Shown: positions 17,201-26,439, counted from the first letter of the stretch. The stretch: 64,000 nt of DNA from Clostridium bovifaecis (GCA_009738435.1 CP046522.1:1333249-1397248); one strand, 5' to 3'. Notes: generated by a model from the letters alone, not told the origin. A program made the numbers and translations.

Positions 17201-17256
17201 GTTACTAAATTAAAATTGAACCTTTTTTTAATCAATTTTAATTTAGTAGCTTTTTT
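17201..17256 (+). terminator. Strong terminator before the sigma-54 promoter
   Basis: A 19-bp stem (17201-17219 with 17232-17250, one G-T pair) is followed by TTTTTT. Confidence 0.85.
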
Positions 17257-17304
17257 ATTTATTTAAAGATGTTACACTAGGTGGAAAATTCAGGCTGAAG
17301 TCAT

Positions 17305-17321
17305 ATGGCATGATATTTGCA
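17305..17321 (+). promoter_or_regulatory. Sigma-54 promoter upstream of the GntP gene
   Basis: ATGGCA (17305-17310) and TTGC (17317-17320), with exactly ten bases between GG and GC. It differs by only a few bases from the -24/-12 element at 21063. Confidence 0.8.
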
Positions 17322-17433
17322 TTAATTAAAAAATAAATTATATTCTGCTATAAATTTGAAGACTAAAGGAGTTGGTTATTGGAGTAATCTTCTAGGCACT
17401 AAAAAATTTATTAGATGAAAGGAGTAGTTAGTA

Positions 17434-17617
17434 ATAAAAAGAATAGCAATAATGGGTGTTGGTTCATAATGAAGAAAAAAATCTGACTATTGAAAAGGTT
17501 GGAAAAGAAAAGGGTGTAGCTACTCCCATAAATGATATAGTAGTAGAAATTATAAAAGGTATTGAAAATGGTAAGTACGAATACGAAGCTAAGAATATTG
17601 AATTGTTTAGAAAGTAA
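17434..17617 (+). pseudogene. Remnant of a ketopantoate-reductase-like gene
   Basis: The first codons read I-K-R-I-A-I-M-G-V-G-S, the Rossmann start, then a stop. After a large deletion the C-terminal end follows: T-P-I-N-D-I-V-V-E-I-I-K-G-I-E-N-G-K. Both ends match the intact paralogue at 23435. A ribosome site (AAAGGAG) remains. The start codon appears lost. This fragment sits between the sigma-54 promoter and the GntP gene. Confidence 0.75.
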
Positions 17618-17772
17618 TAAAATTTAAATCAATACCCATAGAAGAAATTTAATAATTGCTATTACTGACAAGTTGGCAATAAAGTAATGACATTAGAAAC
17701 TTGAAATAAGACTCTAAGCATGTCTAACTATATTGTGATCTCTAAAATTAAAAGAAAAGAGGGGTTTAGTTA

Positions 17773-19080
17773 ATGGGGACTATTGGTTTAATACTAGGTA
17801 TTGCAGTATTAATTTATTTTGCATATAAAGGTGTTGGAGCACTACCGCTTACCTTACTTGCAGGTGCGGTGGTTATTCTCACAAATCAAATGGATATATG
17901 GAAATCATATTCGGAATTTTATCTTACTGGTTATGTGAACTTTTTTAAAAGTTATTTTTTAATCTTTGCATCATCTGCACTATATGCCAAATTTATGGAG
18001 GATTCTGGAGCAGCAGTTGCAATAGGATACAAGTTTATAGATTGGTTTGGTAAAAAAAGGGCAGTTCTTGTAGTTTTTCTAGCAACAGCTGCATTGACCT
18101 ATGGGGGCATTAGCCTATTTGTTGTAGTATTTGCTATCGCTCCGATTATCATGTTACTATTCAAAGAAGCGGATATTCCAAGGAGATTATCTTTAGGAGC
18201 ACTTGCTGCAGGATCAGCCACCTTCACCATGACGAGCCTGCCCGGGACACCTCAGCTGACAAACGTTGTTCCTACAAAATTTTTAGGAACATCATTAACT
18301 GCAGCACCTATTTTAAGTATTATTGCATCTGTTATGCTATTTATTATTTGCTATGCATACTTAAGATGGGAAGAAAAGAGATTAGCTGCTGCAGGGGAAC
18401 ATTTCTCTTTTCCAGATGGTACAGATGCCTCTATGTATGAAATAGATAGAAGCCAGCTCCCTTCTGCAACAACATCTTTTATTCCACTAGTTGTTATTAT
18501 TGGCATGATTATCGGATTAAAAAAGGTTATTGTAAATTCAAGTGCTTTAGTTGTATTAGCAATGGTTACCGCTTCAACTTTAGCGCTAATCTTAAACTGG
18601 AGTAGAATTAAGAATAAAAAAGATACTGTTAATAAAGGTTTAGGAGGAGCAATTGGAGCCATTGCAAGTCCTTGTGCTGTAGTTGCTTTTGGAACATTGG
18701 TACAAAATGCTCCTGCATTTAAGGATATTGTTCAATTTGTATTAAGTTTTGATATGAATCCTTATGTAACTGGTACTCTTTCTACAGCCATTATCTCTGG
18801 TATCACAGGATCTTCATCAGGCGGGTTGACGATTACTCTTCAAACACTATCTGAGCAATTTGTTGGTTCTGGAGCGAATATGTCTATTATGCACAGATTA
18901 ATAGCAATTGCAGCAGGAAGTTTGGATTCCCTTCCTCATTCTAGCGGATTATTCTTAATGATAAGTTATTTAGGTCTCACACACAAAGATAGCTACAGGT
19001 TTGCAGGTGTAACAACAGTTATTGTTCCGACTATTGTGTGCATCGTATGTACGATTGGAGTGATTATGATGGGATTGTAA
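17773..19080 (+). CDS. GntP-family organic-acid permease
   Basis: The 435-aa protein has about twelve membrane segments. Family signs include Y-G-G-I-S-L-F-V-V-V-F-A, S-L-P-G-T-P-Q-L-T-N and S-G-S-S-S-G-G-type loop G-I-T-G-S-S-S-G-G-L-T, and P-H-S-S-G-L-F-L near the end. GntP proteins carry gluconate, but this branch, next to 3-hydroxy/keto-acid genes, often carries hydroxybutyrate-like acids. It is the first intact gene after the sigma-54 promoter at 17305 and is followed by a thiolase fragment. Substrate is inferred from context only. Confidence 0.85.
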   Translation: MGTIGLILGIAVLIYFAYKGVGALPLTLLAGAVVILTNQMDIWKSYSEFYLTGYVNFFKSYFLIFASSALYAKFMEDSGAAVAIGYKFIDWFGKKRAVLVVFLATAALTYGGISLFVVVFAIAPIIMLLFKEADIPRRLSLGALAAGSATFTMTSLPGTPQLTNVVPTKFLGTSLTAAPILSIIASVMLFIICYAYLRWEEKRLAAAGEHFSFPDGTDASMYEIDRSQLPSATTSFIPLVVIIGMIIGLKKVIVNSSALVVLAMVTASTLALILNWSRIKNKKDTVNKGLGGAIGAIASPCAVVAFGTLVQNAPAFKDIVQFVLSFDMNPYVTGTLSTAIISGITGSSSGGLTITLQTLSEQFVGSGANMSIMHRLIAIAAGSLDSLPHSSGLFLMISYLGLTHKDSYRFAGVTTVIVPTIVCIVCTIGVIMMGL

Positions 19081-19213
19081 TTTGTTTAATACTATAAATA
19101 AAAATTTTTATTCGTAAGTTTTAAAAAATGATGTTGGTTGCAGATCGGTTTATATTAGGTAATGGTGAAAGATATTTGCAAGCTCTTATGCTTGAGTTAA
19201 GGAGGAATGATAA

Positions 19214-19339
19214 ATGAGCAGAAATGTAGTTATAGTAAGTGCAGCAAGAACTCCAGTTAGATCATTTATGAGAGCTATTTCTAATATAAAAGCGCAAGCT
19301 TTAGGAGCTACAGCTATTAAAGGAAACATAAAAAAATAA
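19214..19339 (+). pseudogene. Truncated acetyl-CoA acetyltransferase (thiolase) N-terminus
   Basis: Behind an intact ribosome site (AAGGAGGAATGATAA) the frame gives MSRNVVIVSAARTPVRSFM ... K-A-Q-A-L-G-A-T-A-I-K-G, the typical first 35 residues of thiolase, then stops after 41 codons. The catalytic cysteine and the rest are gone. The stretch 19081-19213 and 19340-19440 holds nothing else recognisable. Confidence 0.8.
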
Positions 19340-19529
19340 GCTATAGCCCCGACTATTATTAAAGAAGTTATTAGAGGAACCTTTAGAATATCTATTTACA
19401 CTATGTGTAAGTTGATGATATAATTTACAAAATAAGTTAGCTGAGGGAGGAGAGGATAGTTGATTAATAATCAATTGAAAAATGACGAAAGTAAAGAAAA
19501 CGTTTTCTCAAATATAGATATTCGATTAG

Positions 19530-20888
19530 ATGATATGCTTGATTCTGTTCATGAAGCCGTATATACTTGATAGTGAGGGGAAATTTGTAAAACTAAACAA
19601 GGGAGTTGAAAGGATCACTGGTTTAAAGGCAATTGAGTTTATAGGACTAAAACCTAGGGATTTAGTTAAAATGGGAGTTATTGATAGATCAGTTTCTGAA
19701 ATTGTGTTTGAGAAAAAAGAAAGGGTAACAATCGTTCAAAAGATACGAAATAATAAGACTATAAAAGAAATAATGGTTACTTCAACCCCGATACTAGATA
19801 AATTAGGAAATATAAAATATATAGTTGCAAACTTGAGAGATATGACAGAGTTAAACTTTTTAAAAAGTGAATGTGAAAAAGCAAAGACACTTTCAAACCA
19901 GTATTTTCTGGAATTGAAGAAGCATAAAAAGGTTAAGGAGAAAGTAATTGCCGAAAGTAGTGAAATGCAAAAGGTGTTGGAACTGGCATCAAGGGCTGCT
20001 CAAGTCGATTCTACAATATTATTAGAAGGAGAATCAGGAGTTGGAAAAGAAGTACTTGCAAAATTTATTCATGAGATGAGTAATAGAAGCAGCGAATCGC
20101 TTATAAGCATTAATTGTGCAGCGCTACCTGAAAACTTACTCGAGGCTGAACTTTTTGGGTATGCTGCTGGAGCGTTTACTGGATCACAGCCTAAAGGAAA
20201 GATGGGATTAATAGAATTAGCTAATAATGGGACTTTATTTTTGGATGAAATAAATTCGCTTCCTATTTCATTACAGGGAAAACTACTTAGGGCAATTGAA
20301 ACTATGGAGATAACTAGGCTTGGATCGACTGAAAGCAGGCACATAAATTTTAGATTAGTAGCAGCAACAAATAAAAGCTTAGAAGAATTAGTTGAGAGAG
20401 GGTTATTCAGAGGTGATTTATATTTTAGATTAAAAGTTATTCCTATATGTATTCCTCCTTTAAGAAAAAGAAGAGAAGATATTATGGCATTAACATTGCA
20501 TTTCTTAGAATTCTTCAATAAAAAATATGATAGACAAAAGGAAATATCAAATGAAGTGTTTCAACTTATGGAAAGCTATAATTGGACTGGAAATGTAAGA
20601 GAATTAAAGAACTTGATTGAAAGGCTTGTAGTTATGAGTATAAATTCTATAATAGATATTTCAGATTTGCCTAATGAATTTTTAAATATTAGCGAAAGAT
20701 TTAATGATTTTGAAATTCAAATCAATAAAATAATACCACTTAATATATTGTTGGATCAAGCAGAAAAGCTGCTTATAAAGAAGGCAGTTAAGCAGCATAA
20801 GACTACACGAGAATTGGCTAAAGTTTTAGGTATAAGTCAAAGTTCTGTTGTAAGGAAAATGCAAAGTTTAAATGAAAATGGTAATTAA
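19530..20888 (+). CDS. Sigma-54-dependent activator with PAS domain; N-terminus frameshifted
   Basis: The protein has a PAS domain (I-L-D-S-E-G-K-F-V), an AAA+ domain with Walker A GESGVGKE, contact loop GAFTGS and Walker B N-G-T-L-F-L-D-E-I, and a Fis-type HTH (T-R-E-L-A-K-V-L-G-I-S-Q-S-S-V-V-R). The likely original start is TTG 19460 behind GGGAGG, giving MINNQLKNDE ... L-D-S-V-H-E-A-V-Y. That frame stops after 36 codons, and V-Y then continues as I-L-D-S in this frame. Loss of one TA from a TATATA run near 19560 explains this. From 19530 there is no ribosome site, so the activator may be inactive. Probable target: the two sigma-54 promoters at 17305 and 21063. Confidence 0.8.
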   Translation: MICLILFMKPYILDSEGKFVKLNKGVERITGLKAIEFIGLKPRDLVKMGVIDRSVSEIVFEKKERVTIVQKIRNNKTIKEIMVTSTPILDKLGNIKYIVANLRDMTELNFLKSECEKAKTLSNQYFLELKKHKKVKEKVIAESSEMQKVLELASRAAQVDSTILLEGESGVGKEVLAKFIHEMSNRSSESLISINCAALPENLLEAELFGYAAGAFTGSQPKGKMGLIELANNGTLFLDEINSLPISLQGKLLRAIETMEITRLGSTESRHINFRLVAATNKSLEELVERGLFRGDLYFRLKVIPICIPPLRKRREDIMALTLHFLEFFNKKYDRQKEISNEVFQLMESYNWTGNVRELKNLIERLVVMSINSIIDISDLPNEFLNISERFNDFEIQINKIIPLNILLDQAEKLLIKKAVKQHKTTRELAKVLGISQSSVVRKMQSLNENGN

Positions 20889-20972
20889 GGAATAGTGTGA
20901 TTAAGAATTGAATCAGTGTGAATCTATATAGAATCAAGTTTATGCGTAGCATAATATAAAATAGTAGGTGCA

Positions 20973-21018
20973 AAGAACTAGTCTGAACCAGCAAAGGTTC
21001 AGACTAGTTCTTTTATTT
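20973..21018 (+). terminator. Terminator after the second activator
   Basis: A perfect 17-bp stem, AAGAACTAGTCTGAACC (20973-20989) and its complement (20996-21012), has a 6-base loop and is followed by TTTATTT. It sits 45 bases upstream of a sigma-54 promoter, so it could also serve as a protein-binding palindrome. Confidence 0.85.
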
Positions 21019-21062
21019 AAGCTAAATGGCCATGAAATGGGGGTTAAAGCATAGTTTATGTT

Positions 21063-21079
21063 ATGGCATGAAAGTTGCA
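21063..21079 (+). promoter_or_regulatory. Sigma-54 promoter of the BKACE operon
   Basis: ATGGCA (21063-21068) and TTGC (21075-21078), with ten bases between GG and GC, 49 bases before the BKACE start codon. Confidence 0.85.
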
Positions 21080-21127
21080 ATAACATAAATGCAAAGAAAA
21101 AACAATTAATCATTAGGGGGAATTAAA

Positions 21128-22045
21128 ATGAATAAACCGAACAAGAGAATTGTAACATGTGCTATTACAGGATCAATTCATACTCCGACAATGTCACCTT
21201 ATCTTCCAATTACTCCACAAGAAATTGCTGAAAATGCTATCGATGCTGCTAAAGCTGGTGCATCTGTAATTCATATTCATGCTAGAAATCCAGAGAATGG
21301 AGCTCCATCGCCAGATCTAAATTTATTCAGAGAGATTATTGAAAGAATAAGAGAAAAAGATGAAGATGTTATAATTTGCACTACTACAGGTGGTGGTATA
21401 GGAATGACTGTAGAGCAGAGAGTAGCAGTAGTACCAGAATTCACACCAGAATTAGCTTCTTTAAATGCAGGATCTATAAACTGGGGACTATTTCCCCTGA
21501 TTGGGAAAATAGAAAGTTTTAAATATCCATGGGAAGAGCAAATGTTAAACGCTACAAAAAACTTTATATTTAGCAACACATTTGAGTCTATAGGTGAGAT
21601 GGTTAAAATTATGTATGAAAATGGAACAAAGCCAGAACTAGAGGTATATGATGTAGGTCATCTTTATAATATTGCATTTTTAGTGAATGCGGGAATACTA
21701 AAAACGCCTGTTTATTTACAATTTGTAACAGGCATACTTGGAGGAATTGGTTCAACACCTTATGACATTATGAACTTGCAAGCTACTGCAGATAGGTTAT
21801 TTGGAAAGAAAAATTATCAGTGGTCTGTAATAGGTGCTGGAAAATCAGAATTTACAGCAACTACTACTGGATTAGTGTTAGGGGGAAACGTAAGAGTAGG
21901 AATGGAAGATAATCTATATCTTGATAAGGGAGTACTTGCTAAGAGCAATGCAGAATTAGTAGAAAAGATGGTTCGTATTATGAATGAATTAAGCCTAGAG
22001 CCAGCAACTCCAGACGAAGCGAGAGAAATACTAGGATTAAAGTAG
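21128..22045 (+). CDS. Beta-keto-acid cleavage enzyme (BKACE, DUF849)
   Basis: The 305-aa protein has the family features C-A-I-T-G-S, V-I-H-I-H-A-R (zinc-binding HxH), T-T-T-G-G-G, and L-E-V-Y-D-V-G-H. BKACE enzymes react a beta-keto acid with acetyl-CoA to give acetoacetate and a shorter CoA ester. Known substrates include 3-keto-5-aminohexanoate and 3-dehydrocarnitine; the one here is unknown. It is the first gene of a sigma-54 operon, has ribosome site AGGGGG, and is followed by a CoA-transferase. A fragment of a carnitine-dehydrogenase-like gene at the operon's end makes a carnitine-like keto acid one option. Confidence 0.9.
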   Translation: MNKPNKRIVTCAITGSIHTPTMSPYLPITPQEIAENAIDAAKAGASVIHIHARNPENGAPSPDLNLFREIIERIREKDEDVIICTTTGGGIGMTVEQRVAVVPEFTPELASLNAGSINWGLFPLIGKIESFKYPWEEQMLNATKNFIFSNTFESIGEMVKIMYENGTKPELEVYDVGHLYNIAFLVNAGILKTPVYLQFVTGILGGIGSTPYDIMNLQATADRLFGKKNYQWSVIGAGKSEFTATTTGLVLGGNVRVGMEDNLYLDKGVLAKSNAELVEKMVRIMNELSLEPATPDEAREILGLK

Positions 22046-22088
22046 TGATATAACTAAAGCTAATGTAATGGAGAGGCAAGGTGCTGTT

Positions 22089-23387
22089 ATGAATAAGTAT
22101 ATAGAGGCATACAATTCTAAAAAAGTATCTATAGAAGAGGCGTTAAGTGTTATCAGGCCAGACGATGAGGTAATTACGAGTATAGGACCATTAGAGCCTA
22201 TGGAAATAATGAGTAGACTTCATACAATTAGGGATAAGGTTAACAAAATTAAAATATGGAATGGACTCAACATGGGAGTTTATGATTTCTGTAGTAAATC
22301 GGAGATGAGGGATAATTATGAATTGAGGTCATGGTTTTACTCTGCACCAACACGAAAAGCTCAGGGTGTAGGAATAGCAAGCTATGAGCCAGGTAATTTG
22401 CATAACATTTTCATCAGAAAGCTGCAGGAAAAGTCTCCAAATATATTTATAGGTACAGTGGCACCTATGGATAAGCATGGTTACTTTAGATTTTCTCTCA
22501 GTGTAGTTTATGAAAAAGAGTGTTTTGAAGCAGCAGATATAGTAATTTTAGAAGTTAATCCTAATTTACCTCAAGTCCATGGAGATACAGAAATTCATAT
22601 AAGCGATGTAGATTATATAGTAGAAATAGATAGACCTCTACCGGAATTACCTAAAACGAAGATTTCAGAAGTGAATAAAAAAATAGGAGAGAATGTTGCT
22701 AGTTTAGTAAATGATGGGGATACCATTCAATTAGGTATTGGGCAAATTCCAGATGCTGTGGCTATGTCTTTTATGAGCAAGAAGGATTTAGGAATTCATA
22801 CAGAAATGATAAGTAATAGCATCGTCGATTTAGTTGAGGCAGGCGTTATTACAGGCAAAAAAAAGAATATAAATAAGGGAAAGATTGTAGGAACTTTTGC
22901 ATTAGGTTCGAAACGACTTTATGATTTTATGGATAATAATCCATCTATAAGATTGATGAGGGGTTCTTATGTTAATGATCCATATGTTATAGCTCAAAAT
23001 GATAACATGGTATCTATTAATACTGCTCTAGAGGTAGATTTGACTGGCCAAGTATGTTCAGAAAGTATAGGAAGTCTTCATTTTAGCGGTACTGGAGGAC
23101 AAAATGATTTTAGCGAAGGGGCGATTCATTCAAAAAATGGAAGATCAATAATAGCGTTACATTCCACGGCTAAAAAGGGGACTATTTCTACTATTAGACC
23201 ATGCCTATCGCAAGGTGCGGTTGTAACTCTATCAAGAAACAATATTGACTATATTGTAACCGAATATGGAATTGCTAACTTAAAGGCAAAAACAGTTAAG
23301 GAAAGAGTGGATAGCTTAATTTCTATTGCTCATCCAAACTTCAGGGAGGAGCTTGAAAAAGAAGCTATAGGGTTAAGTTTAAAATAA
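22089..23387 (+). CDS. Acetyl-CoA hydrolase/CoA-transferase family protein (Cat2/AbfT-like)
   Basis: The 432-aa protein has G-I-G-Q-I-P-D-A-V, the H-T-E-M-I-S region with the catalytic glutamate, and G-T-G-G-Q-N-D-F ... A-L-H-S-T-A, then T-E-Y-G-I-A-N-L. These are signs of the 4-hydroxybutyrate/acetate CoA-transferase family. ATG 22089 is preferred, since AAGGTG lies five bases upstream; ATG 22068 has no ribosome site. It would move CoA between acetyl-CoA or acetoacetyl-CoA and the acids of this pathway. Intact and co-transcribed with BKACE. Confidence 0.88.
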   Translation: MNKYIEAYNSKKVSIEEALSVIRPDDEVITSIGPLEPMEIMSRLHTIRDKVNKIKIWNGLNMGVYDFCSKSEMRDNYELRSWFYSAPTRKAQGVGIASYEPGNLHNIFIRKLQEKSPNIFIGTVAPMDKHGYFRFSLSVVYEKECFEAADIVILEVNPNLPQVHGDTEIHISDVDYIVEIDRPLPELPKTKISEVNKKIGENVASLVNDGDTIQLGIGQIPDAVAMSFMSKKDLGIHTEMISNSIVDLVEAGVITGKKKNINKGKIVGTFALGSKRLYDFMDNNPSIRLMRGSYVNDPYVIAQNDNMVSINTALEVDLTGQVCSESIGSLHFSGTGGQNDFSEGAIHSKNGRSIIALHSTAKKGTISTIRPCLSQGAVVTLSRNNIDYIVTEYGIANLKAKTVKERVDSLISIAHPNFREELEKEAIGLSLK

Positions 23388-23434
23388 ATATAAAATTAAT
23401 TAAATTCAATGTTATATAAGGGGGATATATTATT

Positions 23435-24457
23435 ATGAGAATAGCATTAATGGGAGTAGGATCTCTAGGTACAATTATAGGTGCTCTTGTAGCTAAAAAT
23501 GGTGGAGAAATGGTATTAATCGACGCAAACAAAGAGCATGTAGATGCATTGAATAAAAATGGTGCTACGGTTACCGGAAAGATGAACTTAAATGTTCCAG
23601 TAAAGGCTATAACTCCAGAAGAGATGACGGGAAAATATGATTTAGTATTCTATCTAGTAAAGCAGACTTACAATGATGTAGCGTTAAAGCAGCTTCTGCC
23701 ATACCTAGCAGAGGACGGATTTGTTTGTACATTACAGAATGGGGTTCCAGAAGATGCTGTAGCAGAGGTAGTAGGAAAAGAGAGGACAGTTGGTGGAACA
23801 GTAGGCTGGGGAGCTACATGGATAGGACCTGGAATATCCATGCTTACTTCTGAACCAGATAAGATGACCTTCGATATAGGAGAAATAGATGGAAAAGTTA
23901 CAGATAGAATAAAAAAGGCTAAAGAAGTCTTAGATCTAGTTGGCAAAGCTGAGATAGTTACAAATTTAATGGGGTATAGATGGACAAAGTTGCTAGTAAA
24001 TGCCACCTTTAGCGGAATGTCTGTAGCTTTAGGATGTACTTATGGAGACATTTTGGATAATGAAAAGGCATTAAAGTGTGCTCAGCATATTGCTGATGAA
24101 ACTATAAAAGTTGCACATGCTCAAAATATAAAGATAGAATCATTACAAGGACACAATTTAGAAATTCTTGAATTTAATAATAAAGTTGAAATGGGAAGAA
24201 CTACACCATACTATAGTGCCATATTCGGGCCTCATCGTGGAATAATGGCTAGCATGCTGCAGGATTTGGAGAAGGGAAGAAGGTGTGAAATCGATGCTAT
24301 AAATGGTATAGTAAGTAAAAAAGGGAAAGAAACAGGAGTACCAACTCCCATAAATGATAAGGTGGTAGAAATTGTTAAAAATGTTGAAAACGGAAAGATG
24401 TCCACTGTGTCTGAGAACCTAGATTTATTCCAGCTGCCAGAAGTGCCAGAGATATAA
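23435..24457 (+). CDS. Ketopantoate reductase family (ApbA/PanE) dehydrogenase
   Basis: The 340-aa protein has a Rossmann start A-L-M-G-V-G-S-L-G, the domain junction around Y-L-V-K-Q-T-Y-N and the C-terminal helical domain with N-A-T-F-S-G-M-S. Lengths and motifs fit 2-dehydropantoate 2-reductase, but the setting suggests a catabolic hydroxy-acid/keto-acid dehydrogenase. Ribosome site AAGGGGG precedes ATG. A deleted paralogue sits in the sister operon at 17434, so both sigma-54 operons once carried this gene. The exact substrate is unknown. Confidence 0.82.
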   Translation: MRIALMGVGSLGTIIGALVAKNGGEMVLIDANKEHVDALNKNGATVTGKMNLNVPVKAITPEEMTGKYDLVFYLVKQTYNDVALKQLLPYLAEDGFVCTLQNGVPEDAVAEVVGKERTVGGTVGWGATWIGPGISMLTSEPDKMTFDIGEIDGKVTDRIKKAKEVLDLVGKAEIVTNLMGYRWTKLLVNATFSGMSVALGCTYGDILDNEKALKCAQHIADETIKVAHAQNIKIESLQGHNLEILEFNNKVEMGRTTPYYSAIFGPHRGIMASMLQDLEKGRRCEIDAINGIVSKKGKETGVPTPINDKVVEIVKNVENGKMSTVSENLDLFQLPEVPEI

Positions 24458-24482
24458 AGACTTGTCGGAGGTTTTGTGTATT

Positions 24483-24651
24483 ATGACAGAGAAAATAAAA
24501 AAGATTGCATGCATTGGTTCAGGTGTGATTGGAGCAAGTTGGGGCGCACCCATATAATCTTCCGCACTTAATACCATTAGTAGAAATAACATGAGGTGAG
24601 AAGACTTCAGAAGAGAGTCTAGAAAAGGTATATGATTTCTCTAAACTTTAG
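24483..24651 (+). pseudogene. Remnant of an L-carnitine/3-hydroxyacyl-CoA dehydrogenase-like gene
   Basis: The first frame gives MTEKIKKIACIGSGVIGASW, a typical 3-hydroxyacyl-CoA dehydrogenase start. A deletion then leads to H-P-Y-N-L-P-H-L-I-P-L-V-E-I, the substrate-side motif of the carnitine dehydrogenase group, broken by in-frame stops and ended by S-E-E-S-L-E-K-V-Y-D-F-S-K. It belongs behind the ketopantoate-type gene in the BKACE operon. The stretch 24652-24740 holds nothing more. Confidence 0.7.
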
Positions 24652-24740
24652 AGAGGATATGCTTATCGAGCTATTGAAGCTTCATAAAAAGCTATAATTT
24701 TAATTTTACGGTTTAACTGTAAATTAAGATAGTTAGAGAG

Positions 24741-24773
24741 AAGTCTTAGAATTAAGTTTCTGAGACTTTTTTG
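24741..24773 (+). terminator. Terminator of the BKACE operon
   Basis: The stem AAGTCTTAGAA/TTTCTGAGACTT is followed by TTTTTTG. Confidence 0.7.
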
Positions 24774-24863
24774 TATTGCTAATAGCATCTATGTCAAATA
24801 GGAATGTTGCAAACGTTTATCTGACAGATAATTTAATACTTTCTTATTACATCAATAAGCATA

Positions 24864-24892
24864 AAGACAAATTGTAATATTTAGGTTATAAT
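24864..24892 (+). promoter_or_regulatory. Promoter of the NamZ gene
   Basis: AAGACA (24864-24869), a 17-base spacer and a perfect TATAAT (24887-24892). A cre-like TGCAAACGTTTATC lies about 50 bases upstream (24808), so carbon control is possible. Confidence 0.6.
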
Positions 24893-24957
24893 GAGCTTGT
24901 ATAAAATTCAATCTATACAAACAAACTTCTAAGTAATGAAGCTATTGGAGGGGACTT

Positions 24958-26436
24958 ATGAAATTTAAATTAAAGCTTATTTTCGCATATCTTATTTGTT
25001 TCTTACTACTAAGTATTCCGTCAAAGGTATTTGCATCAACTATAGTGTGTAAAGAGCAATTAAATCAATCCTCTTTTAAGGAATGGAGGATTAAATTTAA
25101 TGGAGTGCTGGATAGTACTCAAGCTAAAAGCAATATAAGAGTAGAGGACTCAAAAGGTAGTAGGATTAACACAACAATAACTGTAGATGGTGAGACAATT
25201 ACAGTAACTTATCCTGTAGGAGGATATAGAAGCGGAGAAACTTATTATTTAAAAATAAATAAATATACTACTTCAAAAGATTTTAGACAATTAAAGAACG
25301 ACTATTCTATGAAATTTACTATAAAAAAGGAAGATTTTAAACTTGGGAATGAGCGATTACTGAGTGATTATAATAAGCTTATAGATGGAAAAGCTATGGG
25401 GCTTATCACAAATCAAACTGGAGTAGATAGTGCTGGAATAAGTACAATAAATAAGCTTGCTAACTATAAAAAAGCGAAACTTACAGCATTATATGGGCCA
25501 GAGCATGGTATAGATGGAAAAGCTAAAGCAGGAGAATATGTACAATCCTATACTCATCCTAGTCTAAGAATTCCAGTATATAGCTTATATGGAGCCACTA
25601 GAAAGCCGACTCCAGACATGCTTAAGAATATAGATGTACTCATCTTTGATATACAGGATATAGGTGCTCGCTCATATACATATATATCAACTATGAATTA
25701 TGCTATGAGAGCAGCAGTAGAGAATAATAAAAAAATTATAGTATTGGATAGACCGAATCCATTAGGTGGTGAAATCGTAGATGGACCTGTTATGGAGGAC
25801 AAGTTTATCACTTTTGTCGGAGTAGATAATATTCCTATGACTCATGGAATGACTGTGGGAGAATTAGCAAAGTTTTTTAATAGAAAAATAAATGCTGACC
25901 TAACAGTTATTCCAATGACAGGATATAATAGAAGCATGATATATCAAGATACAGGACTAAAATGGGTACAAAGTTCACCATTTATACCAGACATAACTTC
26001 TGTATTTTGCTATAATGCTACAGGGCTTGGAGAAGGGACTGGAATAGGTCAAAGTGATTATTTTAAATGGGTTGGAGGAAATGGAATAGATTCAAAGAAA
26101 TTTGCAAATCTTTTAAATGGAGCAAAGCTTCCAGGAGTCATCTTTATTCCTGAGACTAAGGGGACTAAAGGTGGAGTTAAACTTAATATAACAGATTATC
26201 ATAAATTTAATCCAGCAAAAACAGGAATCTATATGCTATCTTATGCTCGGTCTTTAAACAATTTTGCAGTTCCTAAGAGCGAAAATGAAATTGTAATGTT
26301 TGATAAAATAATGGGAACGGCGATAATAGGACAATCTTTGGAAAGAAAATATACTCCTCAACAAATTGAAGCTCAATATGAAGGAAATTTGGATAAGTTT
26401 AAATTGGAAAGGGAAAAGTATTTAATTTACAATTAA
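24958..26436 (+). CDS. namZ: Secreted DUF1343/NamZ-type exo-beta-N-acetylmuramidase
   Basis: The 492-aa protein has a clear signal peptide (K-L-K-L-I-F-A-Y ... V-F-A at about 1-26), an SbsA-like Ig domain (about 30-120), and the DUF1343 domain. The latter shows G-L-I-T-N-Q-T-G-V-D, L-Y-G-P-E-H-G-I-D-G, D-I-Q-D-I-G-A-R-S-Y-T-Y, V-L-D-R-P-N-P-L-G-G and G-E-G-T-G-I-G-Q. NamZ enzymes cut N-acetylmuramic acid from the non-reducing end of peptidoglycan fragments, for wall recycling. The Ig domain may hold it at the cell surface. GGAGGGG precedes ATG; it is a single gene. Confidence 0.88.
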   Translation: MKFKLKLIFAYLICFLLLSIPSKVFASTIVCKEQLNQSSFKEWRIKFNGVLDSTQAKSNIRVEDSKGSRINTTITVDGETITVTYPVGGYRSGETYYLKINKYTTSKDFRQLKNDYSMKFTIKKEDFKLGNERLLSDYNKLIDGKAMGLITNQTGVDSAGISTINKLANYKKAKLTALYGPEHGIDGKAKAGEYVQSYTHPSLRIPVYSLYGATRKPTPDMLKNIDVLIFDIQDIGARSYTYISTMNYAMRAAVENNKKIIVLDRPNPLGGEIVDGPVMEDKFITFVGVDNIPMTHGMTVGELAKFFNRKINADLTVIPMTGYNRSMIYQDTGLKWVQSSPFIPDITSVFCYNATGLGEGTGIGQSDYFKWVGGNGIDSKKFANLLNGAKLPGVIFIPETKGTKGGVKLNITDYHKFNPAKTGIYMLSYARSLNNFAVPKSENEIVMFDKIMGTAIIGQSLERKYTPQQIEAQYEGNLDKFKLEREKYLIYN

Positions 26437-26439
26437 AAA

